Assembly (NCBI RefSeq): GCF_000725385.1
Contig: NZ_CP008884.1
Location: 4,030,001-4,094,000 of the forward strand
Source of the DNA: Dyella japonica A8
GTDB lineage: Bacteria > Pseudomonadota > Gammaproteobacteria > Xanthomonadales > Rhodanobacteraceae
DNA length: 64,000 nt
Direction: 5' to 3'
Shown: one piece after another, positions 57,160 through 64,000 of the stretch
How positions within the stretch are numbered: the first letter of the stretch is position 1
How the letters are laid out: each line of letters begins with the position of its first letter
Program-made: the position numbers and the translations under genes
The notes under the pieces: model-generated
Told to the model about the DNA's origin: nothing
Seen by the model: only the letters and a program-made list of their open reading frames with translations
Databases searched by the model: none

Positions 57160-58514
57160 GCCGGATCCGACTTGCCGCCCTTCTTGGACGCCGGTTTGCG
57201 ACGGCGGCGCCTGCGCGGTTTGGGCGCGGCGGCCACCTCGTCGTTCGCACCGCTTGACCCACTGCCCGCCAGCGCGGCGGCGAGGGTTTCGGGCGGCAAC
57301 TGCTGGGCATGCGCCCACCATTCGCCCAATTGCCGCACGGCCTGCGACTCCGCCGCACGCAACACCAGGAAATCGAAGGCGGCGCGGAAGCGCGGATGCG
57401 CCATCAGGCGGAACACCCGCTTGCGCTGCACCTGCTCAAAACGCGGCTGCAGGCCCCAGATTTCTTCCATGGTGAGGGTAAAGCGCCGTGGAATGGCCAC
57501 ACGCTGGCACTGCTCGGCGATGACGTGCGTCGCCGCACGCTCCCACGCCACCACCGGCTCCACGCCCTTGGTCATCCAGGTGTGAGCCAGGTCGCGCACC
57601 TCGCCCCATAGCAGCACGGCGAACAGGAAGGCCGGCGTCACCGACTTGCCTTCGGCGACGCGCGCGTCGGTATTGGCGAGCCCCTGCTCGATCAGCGAGC
57701 GCAAGGCCTCGTCGCCGCGCTTCAAGGCGCGGGCCGTGGCCGGGAACATGAACTTCAGCAGGCCGGTCTGCTCGAGCATGTGGAAGCTCTTCAGGCCATG
57801 GCCGGCAAGGAACAGCTTGAGCGACTCGTCGAACAGGCGCGCCGGAGCCGCCTCCGCCAGCAGCGGCCCGAGCTCGGCGAACGGCGCGGCCGCGGCCGCA
57901 TCGATGCGGAAGTTGAGCTTGGCGGCCAGTCGCACGGCGCGCAGCATGCGCACCGGGTCTTCGCGGTAGCGGGTGGCCGGGTCGCCAATCAGGTGCAGCA
58001 CGCGGTTTTCCACGTCCTGCATGCCGCCGACGTAGTCGCGCACCGAAAAGTCGCTGATGTCGTAGTAGAGCGCGTTGACGCGGAAATCGCGGCGCAGTGC
58101 GTCTTCCTCGATGGTGCCCCACACGTTGTCGCGCACGATGCGGCCGTCGACGATGTGGCGGTCGCCCTCGCCTTCCTCCTCGCCAGTGCCGCGGAAGGTG
58201 GCCACCTCGATGATCTCCGGCCCGTAGACCACGTGGGCCAGGCGGAAACGGCGCCCGATCAGGCGGCAGTTGCGGAAGAGCTTCTTCACCTCATCGGGCG
58301 TGGCGCTGGTGGCCACGTCAAAGTCCTTGGGGTGCCCGCCCAACAGCAGGTCGCGCACGGCACCGCCCACGAGGTAGGCCTGGTAGCCGGCCTCGTTGAG
58401 GCGGTAGAGCACGCGCAGCGCTGCCTTGCTGATGTTCTTGCGCGAAATCACGTGCTGCTCGCGCGGAATGATGCGCAGTGCAGGCGTGGCGTTGGTCCTT
58501 GCGTCGTGATTCAA
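57156..58514 (-). CDS. pcnB: Poly(A) polymerase I
   Basis: About 452 residues. It adds 3' poly(A) tails that promote RNA decay. IIPREQHVISRKNISKAAL and LVGGAVRDLLLGGHPKDFDV form the nucleotidyltransferase start, with DFDVAT carrying metal-binding Asp residues. RRDFRVNALYYDI follows. The C-terminus is strongly basic (PKPRRRRRRKPASKKGG). The start is a TTG at 58514 with AAGGA 10 nt upstream; the conserved N-terminus needs a start at least this far up. It is the first gene of the pan cluster and is divergent from tRNA-Glu. Confidence 0.9.
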   Translation of the reverse strand: MNHDARTNATPALRIIPREQHVISRKNISKAALRVLYRLNEAGYQAYLVGGAVRDLLLGGHPKDFDVATSATPDEVKKLFRNCRLIGRRFRLAHVVYGPEIIEVATFRGTGEEEGEGDRHIVDGRIVRDNVWGTIEEDALRRDFRVNALYYDISDFSVRDYVGGMQDVENRVLHLIGDPATRYREDPVRMLRAVRLAAKLNFRIDAAAAAPFAELGPLLAEAAPARLFDESLKLFLAGHGLKSFHMLEQTGLLKFMFPATARALKRGDEALRSLIEQGLANTDARVAEGKSVTPAFLFAVLLWGEVRDLAHTWMTKGVEPVVAWERAATHVIAEQCQRVAIPRRFTLTMEEIWGLQPRFEQVQRKRVFRLMAHPRFRAAFDFLVLRAAESQAVRQLGEWWAHAQQLPPETLAAALAGSGSSGANDEVAAAPKPRRRRRRKPASKKGGKSDPA

Positions 58515-58651
58515 GCGGTTTGGATCCTTGCAAGCGCAATGCGCTATTCAAAGCGATCAGTCGCGGCACCGTTCCGCCGCATCCACATCCGCCCAGTTCC
58601 CACGGAGCTGGCGGTCGTCCCGTCCGGCCGGGCCGGGAGCCCCCGAGGGCA

Positions 58652-58679
58652 TTGCCGGGCGAAACAATTCCGCTATACT
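58652..58679 (+). promoter_or_regulatory. Sigma-70-type promoter of tRNA-Glu
   Basis: TTGCCG and TATACT are separated by 16 bp, and the discriminator is GC-rich (CCGCGCTCC), as is usual for stringently controlled stable RNA promoters. The tRNA begins 20 bp after the -10. Confidence 0.65.
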
Positions 58680-58699
58680 ACCGCGCTCCGGTGCATTTC

Positions 58700-58775
58700 G
58701 CTCCCTTCGTCTAGTGGCCTAGGACACCGCCCTCTCAAGGCGGGAACACGAGTTCGAACCTCGTAGGGAGCGCCA
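58700..58775 (+). tRNA. tRNA-Glu (anticodon CTC)
   Basis: The 76-nt cloverleaf has acceptor arms GCTCCCT and AGGGAGC, discriminator G and an encoded CCA. The anticodon stem CCGCC/GGCGG encloses CTCTCAA, giving anticodon CTC for the glutamate codon GAG. The T-arm contains AGTTCGAACCT. It is followed after 50 bp by fdxA with no clear terminator between. Confidence 0.95.
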
Positions 58776-58825
58776 CTTCCGGCCTGGCACGGGCCGCGTC
58801 CTTCCAACAACAGGCGCGCGACAGC

Positions 58826-59149
58826 ATGACTTTTGTCGTTACCGACAACTGCATCAAGTGCAAGTACACCGATTGTGTCGAAGTTTGTCCCGTCGACGCC
58901 TTCCATGAAGGCCCCAACTTCCTCGTGATCGATCCGGATGAGTGCATCGACTGCACCCTCTGCGAGCCCGAGTGCCCGATCAACGCGATCTATCCCGAGG
59001 ACGACGTTCCGGCGGGCCAGGAATCGTTCGTGGCGCTGAATGCGGAGCTGGCCAAGAGCTGGCCGGTAATCACCGAGCGCAAGGACGGCCTGGCCGACGC
59101 CAAGGACTGGGAAAACAAGCCCGGCAAGCTCGGCCTGCTCGAGCGCTGA
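58826..59149 (+). CDS. fdxA: 7Fe ferredoxin FdxA
   Basis: 107 residues. The cysteine pattern C9, C12, C17, C21 and C40, C43, C46, C50 ([15 protein letters not shown] and [13 protein letters not shown]) matches the [3Fe-4S]/[4Fe-4S] ferredoxins of the Azotobacter FdI type. It carries electrons in the cytoplasm; its partner is not known. The C-terminal tail of about 50 residues is typical of this group. It starts 50 bp after tRNA-Glu and ends at a strong bidirectional terminator. Confidence 0.95.
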   Translation: MTFVVTDNCIKCKYTDCVEVCPVDAFHEGPNFLVIDPDECIDCTLCEPECPINAIYPEDDVPAGQESFVALNAELAKSWPVITERKDGLADAKDWENKPGKLGLLER

Positions 59150-59214
59150 TCCGGCCCGGCCGGGTTCAGGCCAGCACGTTCAGGCCCGCGCCTCGAATCC
59201 CGCCATGCACGCAT

Positions 59215-59245
59215 AAAAAAACGCCGCCCCAGGGCGGCGTTTTTC
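59215..59245. terminator. Bidirectional terminator between fdxA and bamC
   Basis: AAAAACGCCGCCC and GGGCGGCGTTTTT are perfect 13-bp inverted repeats around CA. U-tracts follow the stem in both directions. Confidence 0.9.
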
Positions 59246-59266
59246 ATGGGCCGGGGTGGCAGCGGA

Positions 59267-59860
59267 TCAACCGCCGCCCATGCGACCCTTGAGGGTATCG
59301 ATGACCTTGGCCACGGCGCCGGCATCGCCCTGCGCGCGCACTTCGCTGGCCTTCGCGCCACTGGAACCGATGGTCAGCGTCACCTGGTGCGGCGCAGCGC
59401 CCGGGGCGTCCGCGCTCTGCTTGGACTTGCCGTTGAACATGCTGCTGAAGAAACCCTTCTTCTGGGCCGGCTGGTCGGAAGCCACCACGCTCAGGGTATA
59501 GGTATGGGCAGCGTCGTCATGCGCCACCACCTGGCCGATGTCGCCATTCTCCAGGGCCTGGCCCACGCGCTGATAGGTGTTGTCGATGTTGTCGTTCAGC
59601 ACGAAGCCGTCGGCGATCTGGCCGCCACTCTGACCCGTGCGGGCCGTGGCGCCGTTGGAGGTCGGGTTATTGGCGCCCGGCTCCGGAATCACCAGCGCAG
59701 CACTGGTGGACGGCGTATCCAGGCCCGGCGGGATTTCCAGCGGCGTTTCCTGTTTGGCGGTTTCCCAGGCCTTCTGCGAACGGAACATGCCGCAGCCGGA
59801 GAGCAGCAAGGCGGACAGGGCCAGTACCGGCAGGGCCACGACAAGCGGGGATTTCTTCAT
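59267..59860 (-). CDS. bamC: BamC-like outer membrane assembly lipoprotein
   Basis: 197 residues. The lipobox LLSGCG follows an N-terminal hydrophobic stretch. The mature start AWETAKQETPLEIPPGLDTP resembles BamC/NlpB, a lipoprotein of the BAM complex that inserts beta-barrel proteins. The protein is shorter than E. coli BamC (about 340), as in many Xanthomonadales. It lies downstream of dapA, the same order as dapA-bamC (dapX) in E. coli, which supports the call. It is convergent with fdxA. Confidence 0.82.
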   Translation of the reverse strand: MKKSPLVVALPVLALSALLLSGCGMFRSQKAWETAKQETPLEIPPGLDTPSTSAALVIPEPGANNPTSNGATARTGQSGGQIADGFVLNDNIDNTYQRVGQALENGDIGQVVAHDDAAHTYTLSVVASDQPAQKKGFFSSMFNGKSKQSADAPGAAPHQVTLTIGSSGAKASEVRAQGDAGAVAKVIDTLKGRMGGG

Positions 59861-59898
59861 GTAAGCAGGTTCCGTAGGAGTATCAGTTGCCCGAGATA

Positions 59899-60792
59899 TC
59901 AGGCCGCATTCGCCAAGGATGCCAGACCCGCCAGCGCTTCGCGAAGTCGCGAGCGATCCGGACCATCCTCCAATTCCACCAAAGGCAGGCGCGGCGTCGC
60001 CAACCCCAGTCCCAGCGACGGCAGGCCGGCCTTCACCGCGATCGGGTTCGGTGCGCAGTTGAGCGCCGACACCAGCGGGGCCAAAACCTCGTCGCAGCGC
60101 TGCGCCTCGCCCCTGTCACCGGCGGTCGCCGCATCGCACAGCATGCGGAACGCACGAGGCACGAGATTGGCTACCACCGAGATGGTTCCCGCCGCGCCGG
60201 TGAGCATGGCCTTGCAAGCCGTGCCGTCGTCGCCGGAGAGATAGACGAAATCCGGGCGCGCAAGTTCCGCGATGGCACGAATCCGCTCATCGGTGCCCAG
60301 CGCTTCCTTCAGGCCCACGATGGACGGATGGTCACGCAGCACGGCCACCGTCGCCGGCAGCAGATCGCAACCGGCACGGGCGGGCACGTTGTAGAGCAGT
60401 ACTGGCAGGCCGCCGTGGTCCGCCACTTCCAGGTAATGGCGACGCAGGCCTTCCTGCGTGGGGCGCACGTAGTAAGGCGCCACCACCAGCGCCGCATCGG
60501 CGCCCAGAGCCTTCGCGCGGCGGGTAAGCGCCACGGTCTTGGCCGTGCCCGCCTCGCCGGTGCCGGCAATGACGGGAATGCGCCCGGCCACGCGCTCCAC
60601 GGCGAAGGCGAGCAGGCGCTCGTATTCGTCATGCTCGAGCATGTGCGCTTCGCCGGTAGAACCGGCAACGACGACGCCTTCGGTGCCGCCGGCGATCTGG
60701 TAGTCCAGCAGCTTCCCGAAGGCCGCGAGATCGAGCGCGCCATCCGCCGTGAACGGCGTTACCAGCGCGCAGATGCTTCCGCGAATGTCCAA
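59899..60792 (-). CDS. dapA: 4-hydroxy-tetrahydrodipicolinate synthase
   Basis: 297 residues. DapA condenses aspartate semialdehyde and pyruvate in lysine/diaminopimelate synthesis. STGEAHML, LLYNVPARAGCDL (catalytic Tyr) and VGLKEALG (Schiff-base Lys) are present. The start is a TTG at 60792 with GGAG 8 nt upstream. It is followed by bamC and is divergent from gcvR. Confidence 0.95.
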   Translation of the reverse strand: MDIRGSICALVTPFTADGALDLAAFGKLLDYQIAGGTEGVVVAGSTGEAHMLEHDEYERLLAFAVERVAGRIPVIAGTGEAGTAKTVALTRRAKALGADAALVVAPYYVRPTQEGLRRHYLEVADHGGLPVLLYNVPARAGCDLLPATVAVLRDHPSIVGLKEALGTDERIRAIAELARPDFVYLSGDDGTACKAMLTGAAGTISVVANLVPRAFRMLCDAATAGDRGEAQRCDEVLAPLVSALNCAPNPIAVKAGLPSLGLGLATPRLPLVELEDGPDRSRLREALAGLASLANAA

Positions 60793-61046
60793 GACCGACT
60801 CCGGCTGAAAATCAAACCCCGCATGTTACTGGAAAAGGCTCTTACGCCAATACAAGACGGCGCCCGGGCCCTTCGGCGCCAGGAACGATCAGATCCGGCT
60901 GACGGGGGTTGCCCCGCGCCGGCGCAAGATTTCCCGATCCCGCCCCACGCCCCGCCCGCCTTACTTGCGGCGCTCCTCAGGCGGCCAGTAAGCTCGCCGG
61001 ATATGTTTCTGACCCGCTTCGTGCGGCGCCGCCACAGGTGGACTCC

Positions 61047-61604
61047 TTGAACCGTTCTTCCGCGCGCACGGGCAGCGACAACCAGCTGCTCATCCAGACG
61101 CTGACCCCTTCCCCTCGCGCGCCGCTGCTGACGCTGGCCAAGCGCATCGCCGAAGCCGGGTGCAACCTGGCCGACGCCCGCGTGGCGTCGATCGGCGCGG
61201 ATACGTCGCTGACGCTGCTGGCCACCGGCTCCTGGGATGCCGTGGCCAAGCTCGAGACCGCGCTGGCGAAGGTGTCCCGCGATGAAGACCTGCGGCTGTC
61301 GTTCTACCGCACGGGGCCGCGCGAACACCATTCGCACCTGCTGCCCTACCTCATCGAGGTCATCTCGGCCGACCGGCCGGGCATCCTGGTGAAGATCATC
61401 GACTTCTTCGACCGCCGCGACATCGTGATCGAACAGCTCAGCTCGCTGCGCTACCAGGCCATGCAGACGGGTGCGGACATGTTCCAGGCGCAGATCACCA
61501 TCGGCATTCCGGCGGCGACCCATATCGCGGCGCTGCGTGACGACTTCCTGGAGTTCTGCGATGGCCTGAACCTCGACGCCATCATGGATCCGGTGAAGTT
61601 CTGA
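61047..61604 (+). CDS. gcvR: GcvR-like ACT-domain regulatory protein
   Basis: 185 residues with two ACT domains: AEAGCNLADARVASIGADTS in the first and VISADRPGILVKIIDFFDRR in the second. GcvR in E. coli binds GcvA and represses the glycine cleavage operon; ACT domains usually bind amino acids. The start is a TTG at 61047 with AGGTGGA just upstream; GTG 61038 is the alternative. It is divergent from dapA, as gcvR is in E. coli. Confidence 0.85.
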   Translation: MNRSSARTGSDNQLLIQTLTPSPRAPLLTLAKRIAEAGCNLADARVASIGADTSLTLLATGSWDAVAKLETALAKVSRDEDLRLSFYRTGPREHHSHLLPYLIEVISADRPGILVKIIDFFDRRDIVIEQLSSLRYQAMQTGADMFQAQITIGIPAATHIAALRDDFLEFCDGLNLDAIMDPVKF

Positions 61605-61883
61605 CCGGCGCGCCTGGCGCCCAAAAAACCGTATTTCCGGCGCGCCGCGCCGGGCCCTTGAGCATGCTCTCCAGGGCGATCCCCCGCAAGGGCTGTCATT
61701 CGCCGCCGCACGCGCTAGTCTCTGCGCCGAGGGCAGCACCGGAGAGGCATGCATGCAGCAGGCGGGTCGAGTCGCACCGATCACAGGGCGCACGCCAGTC
61801 GCCTTTACGCCTTCCTCCGCTGCCCCGTTCCCCTCGATTCATTGCATTCAGTCGGAGCCGGCCACGGCTTCGCAGGAGAACCC

Positions 61884-62345
61884 ATGCCCGAAGTTGGCAA
61901 GAAAGTCCCCAAGCTCAAAGGCACGACCGGCGACGGCAGCGAACTGAAGCTCGACAGCCTGAAGGGCCAGTGGGTGGTGGTGTACTTCTATCCGAAGGAC
62001 TCGACGCCCGGTTGCACCACGGAGGCCAAGGATTTCCGCGACCTCTACCCCAAGTTCAAGAAGCGCCATGCCGAGGTGATCGGCGTTTCGCGCGATTCGG
62101 TGAAGTCCCATGCGAACTTCGCTACCAAGCAGGAACTGCCGTTCCCGCTCGTTTCCGACACTGACGAAACCTGGTGCAACGCCTTCGACGTGATCCACGA
62201 GAAGGTGCTGTACGGAAAACGTCACATGGGTGTCGTACGAAGTAGCTTCCTGATCGATCCCGAAGGCAGGCTGGCCCAGGAATGGCGCAACGTGAAAGTT
62301 ACCGGGCATGCCCAGGCCGTGCTCGACGCCATTCCCGCCCAGTGA
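61884..62345 (+). CDS. bcp: Peroxiredoxin of the Bcp/PrxQ type
   Basis: 153 residues. It reduces peroxides using a peroxidatic Cys at 44 in FYPKDSTPGCTTEAKDF. The resolving Cys found 5 residues later in many Bcp proteins is Lys here; a second Cys is at 98 (DETWCNAF). It may therefore work as a 1-Cys enzyme or use Cys98. AGGAGA lies 5-6 nt before the ATG at 61884. It is 279 bp downstream of gcvR. Confidence 0.9.
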   Translation: MPEVGKKVPKLKGTTGDGSELKLDSLKGQWVVVYFYPKDSTPGCTTEAKDFRDLYPKFKKRHAEVIGVSRDSVKSHANFATKQELPFPLVSDTDETWCNAFDVIHEKVLYGKRHMGVVRSSFLIDPEGRLAQEWRNVKVTGHAQAVLDAIPAQ

Positions 62346-62496
62346 CCCCTGATCGCTCCTTTCGCCACGCCGCCGCCCGCCCCCGGGGACGGGCATCCGC
62401 CGGTGCGCGTGGCAAACCGGCCGGGTTGGCCGGCTCCCCGCGGCATGCCCCATGCCGCGGTTCATCCACCTCGCACGCCCAAGAGGTCTCTTCCGT

Positions 62497-63876
62497 ATGA
62501 CCGGAAGCAAGCGCATCTACGCTCTCGACACCAATGTGTTGCTGCACGATCCGACGTCGCTGTTCCGCTTCGAAGAGCACGATGTCTTCATCCCGATGAC
62601 GGTGCTGGAGGAACTGGACGAGAAGAAGAAAGGCGCCTCGGAAGTCTCGCGCAACGGCCGCCAGGTCAGCCGTTTCCTCAATGAACTGATCGAACGCGGC
62701 AACGGCCACGGCATCAGCAACGGGCTGGAGCTGGTCAGCCCGGAAGGCGTGAACCTCAAACGCAGCGCAGGCGTGGGCCGCCTGTATTTCCAGCAGCGCA
62801 CCACCAACGGCCACGGCAAGGCGGATAACCTCATCCTGTCGGCCGTGATCGAGCTGCGCGACCAGAACCCCGATCGCCAGGTCGTGCTGGTCACCAAAGA
62901 CATCAACCTCCGCATCAAGGCCAAGATCTACGACATCCATGCGGAGGACTACGAGAACGACCGCGCCCTCGATGATTTCAACCTGCTCTACACGGGCTCG
63001 AAGGAGCTGCCGGAAGACTTCTGGAACAAGCACCCCGAAGTGCAGTCGTGGAACGAGCGTGGCCGCACCTTCTACAAGCTCGACCGCCGCGAGGACGAGG
63101 ACTGGCACCCGAACCAGTGCCTGTTCCTGCCCGGTGACAACAGCGTGGAACTGCGCGTGCTGCACGTGGACGACACCCGCGCCACGCTGGTGCTGCTGGA
63201 TGACCACAGCCACTCCAACCACGCCGTGTGGGGCATCGCCGCACGCAACCGCGAACAGAATTTCGCGCTCAACGTGCTGATGGATCCGGACATCGATTTC
63301 GTCACCCTGCTCGGCACCGCCGGCACCGGCAAGACGCTGCTCGCACTCGCGGCGGGCCTGGCGCAGGTGATGGACCAGCAGCGCTACCGCGAGATCATCA
63401 TGACGCGCGCCACCGTGTCCGTGGGCGAGGACATCGGCTTCCTCCCCGGCACGGAGGAAGAAAAAATGACGCCGTGGATGGGTGCCCTCACCGACAACCT
63501 CGAAGTGCTCGCCAACCCCGAAGAAGGCGGCAGCTGGGGACGCCAGGCCACCAACGACCTGCTGGCCTCGCGCATCAAGATCCGCTCGCTCAACTTCATG
63601 CGTGGCCGCACCTTCCTCTCGCGCTACCTGATCATCGACGAGGCGCAGAACCTCACACCCAAGCAGATGAAGACACTGATTACGCGTGCAGGCCCCGGCA
63701 CCAAGATCGTCTGCCTTGGCAACGTGGAGCAGATCGACACGCCTTACCTCACCGAGACCACGTCCGGCCTCACCTATGCGGTTGACCGCTTCCAGCATTG
63801 GGAGCATTCGGCGCATATCACGCTGCGCCGGGGTGAGCGTTCGCGACTGGCGGATTTTGCGTCGGAGGCGTTGTAA
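62497..63876 (+). CDS. PhoH family protein with N-terminal PIN domain
   Basis: 459 residues. The N-terminal PIN domain begins YALDTNVLLHDPTSLF and has further acidic residues (TVLEELDEKKKG, KADNLIL and VTKDINLR). The C-terminal PhoH domain has the P-loop TLLGTAGTGKTLLALAAG and IIDEAQNLTPKQMK. PIN-PhoH proteins couple RNase and ATPase/helicase activity; they act on RNA, and the cellular target is unknown. AAGAGG lies about 9 nt before the ATG at 62497. A GC-rich hairpin follows. Confidence 0.92.
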   Translation: MTGSKRIYALDTNVLLHDPTSLFRFEEHDVFIPMTVLEELDEKKKGASEVSRNGRQVSRFLNELIERGNGHGISNGLELVSPEGVNLKRSAGVGRLYFQQRTTNGHGKADNLILSAVIELRDQNPDRQVVLVTKDINLRIKAKIYDIHAEDYENDRALDDFNLLYTGSKELPEDFWNKHPEVQSWNERGRTFYKLDRREDEDWHPNQCLFLPGDNSVELRVLHVDDTRATLVLLDDHSHSNHAVWGIAARNREQNFALNVLMDPDIDFVTLLGTAGTGKTLLALAAGLAQVMDQQRYREIIMTRATVSVGEDIGFLPGTEEEKMTPWMGALTDNLEVLANPEEGGSWGRQATNDLLASRIKIRSLNFMRGRTFLSRYLIIDEAQNLTPKQMKTLITRAGPGTKIVCLGNVEQIDTPYLTETTSGLTYAVDRFQHWEHSAHITLRRGERSRLADFASEAL

Positions 63877-63888
63877 GGGATTGGCCGG

Positions 63889-63912
63889 CGCCCCGGCAGG
63901 CATGCCGGGGCG
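63889..63912 (+). terminator. Hairpin after phoH
   Basis: CGCCCCGGCA and TGCCGGGGCG are perfect 10-bp inverted repeats with loop GGCA. Only two T residues follow, so termination strength is uncertain. Confidence 0.5.
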
Positions 63913-63928
63913 TTGCCTGGAAGACGTT

Positions 63929-64000
63929 ATGGATCGACGGCAACCCTGTGTGTACATCTTGGCGAGCGGCCACAATGGCACGCTCTACGTCGGTGTGACC
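63929..64000 (+). CDS. GIY-YIG family protein, N-terminal fragment at the window edge
   Basis: The frame from ATG 63929 gives MDRRQPCVYILASGHNGTLY and then VGVT, running off the right edge. VYILAS..GTLYVGVT is the start of a GIY-YIG nuclease domain (UPF0213/YhbQ-like small proteins). Only 24 residues are visible, so catalytic residues cannot be checked. Confidence 0.7.
   Translation, partial: MDRRQPCVYILASGHNGTLYVGVT

Overview
The window is a GC-rich bacterial chromosome segment made almost entirely of housekeeping genes with short spacers. Gene content and order point to a gammaproteobacterium of the Xanthomonadales (Lysobacterales), most like the Rhodanobacteraceae (Dyella/Luteibacter/Rhodanobacter). 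The pointers are recC-recB-recD, fimT-pilV-pilW-pilX-pilY1-pilE near ispH-lspA-ileS-ribF-murJ-rpsT, rplU-rpmA-obg, nnr-tsaE-amiC-mutL, pcnB-folK-panB-panC-panD and dapA-bamC. This assignment is inference from layout, not from a marker tree. I see no prophage, CRISPR array, IS transposase or rRNA operon.

Layout. 1-9.8 kb: a partial gene, a DUF3574 lipoprotein and the RecBCD genes on the plus strand, overlapping one another. 9.8-19.1 kb: a minus-strand minor-pilin locus. The complete set (fimT to pilE) is followed by a second pilW/pilX pair beyond a 125-bp inverted-repeat element. The leader of this operon carries two 12-bp direct repeats 21 bp apart, in the pattern of LytTR/AlgR-type sites, plus a strong stem-loop. 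19.5-22.9 kb: a small non-syntenic island (alpha/beta hydrolase, divergent LysR regulator, ATP-grasp enzyme, tRNA-Thr). The ATP-grasp gene has its Shine-Dalgarno sequence inside a perfect hairpin. 22.9-31.1 kb: ispH, lspA, ileS, ribF, murJ and divergent rpsT. 31.1-32.3 kb: a gene-free block of tandem terminator hairpins and dispersed repeats. 32.3-35.0 kb: rplU-rpmA-obg and a DUF2059 protein with a histone-H1-like tail.

35.2-49.3 kb: uvrA with an overlapping thioesterase gene, a DUF4139 protein, two crotonase-family enzymes, a DUF1289/Nudix/rhodanese operon, an FKBP isomerase, a DUF1684 protein, mutL and amiC. 49.5-58.5 kb: tsaE, nnr, divergent queG, pgi, panD, panC, panB, folK and pcnB. 58.7-64.0 kb: tRNA-Glu, fdxA, bamC, dapA, gcvR, a Bcp-type peroxiredoxin, phoH, and the start of a GIY-YIG family gene cut by the window edge.

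Non-coding structure is the least expected part. Two families of palindromic repeats recur. One has 25-28-bp perfect arms and lies only between convergent genes (3 of 3). The other has the core GTCATYCC..GGRATGAC and occurs as about 82-125-bp elements and as short hairpins. I did not find a clearly new defence or metabolic system. The best candidates for undescribed biology are the occluded-SD leader of the ATP-grasp gene, the 21-bp direct repeats before the pilin operon, the cysteine-pair modules in PilY1 and the tandem terminator array after rpsT.
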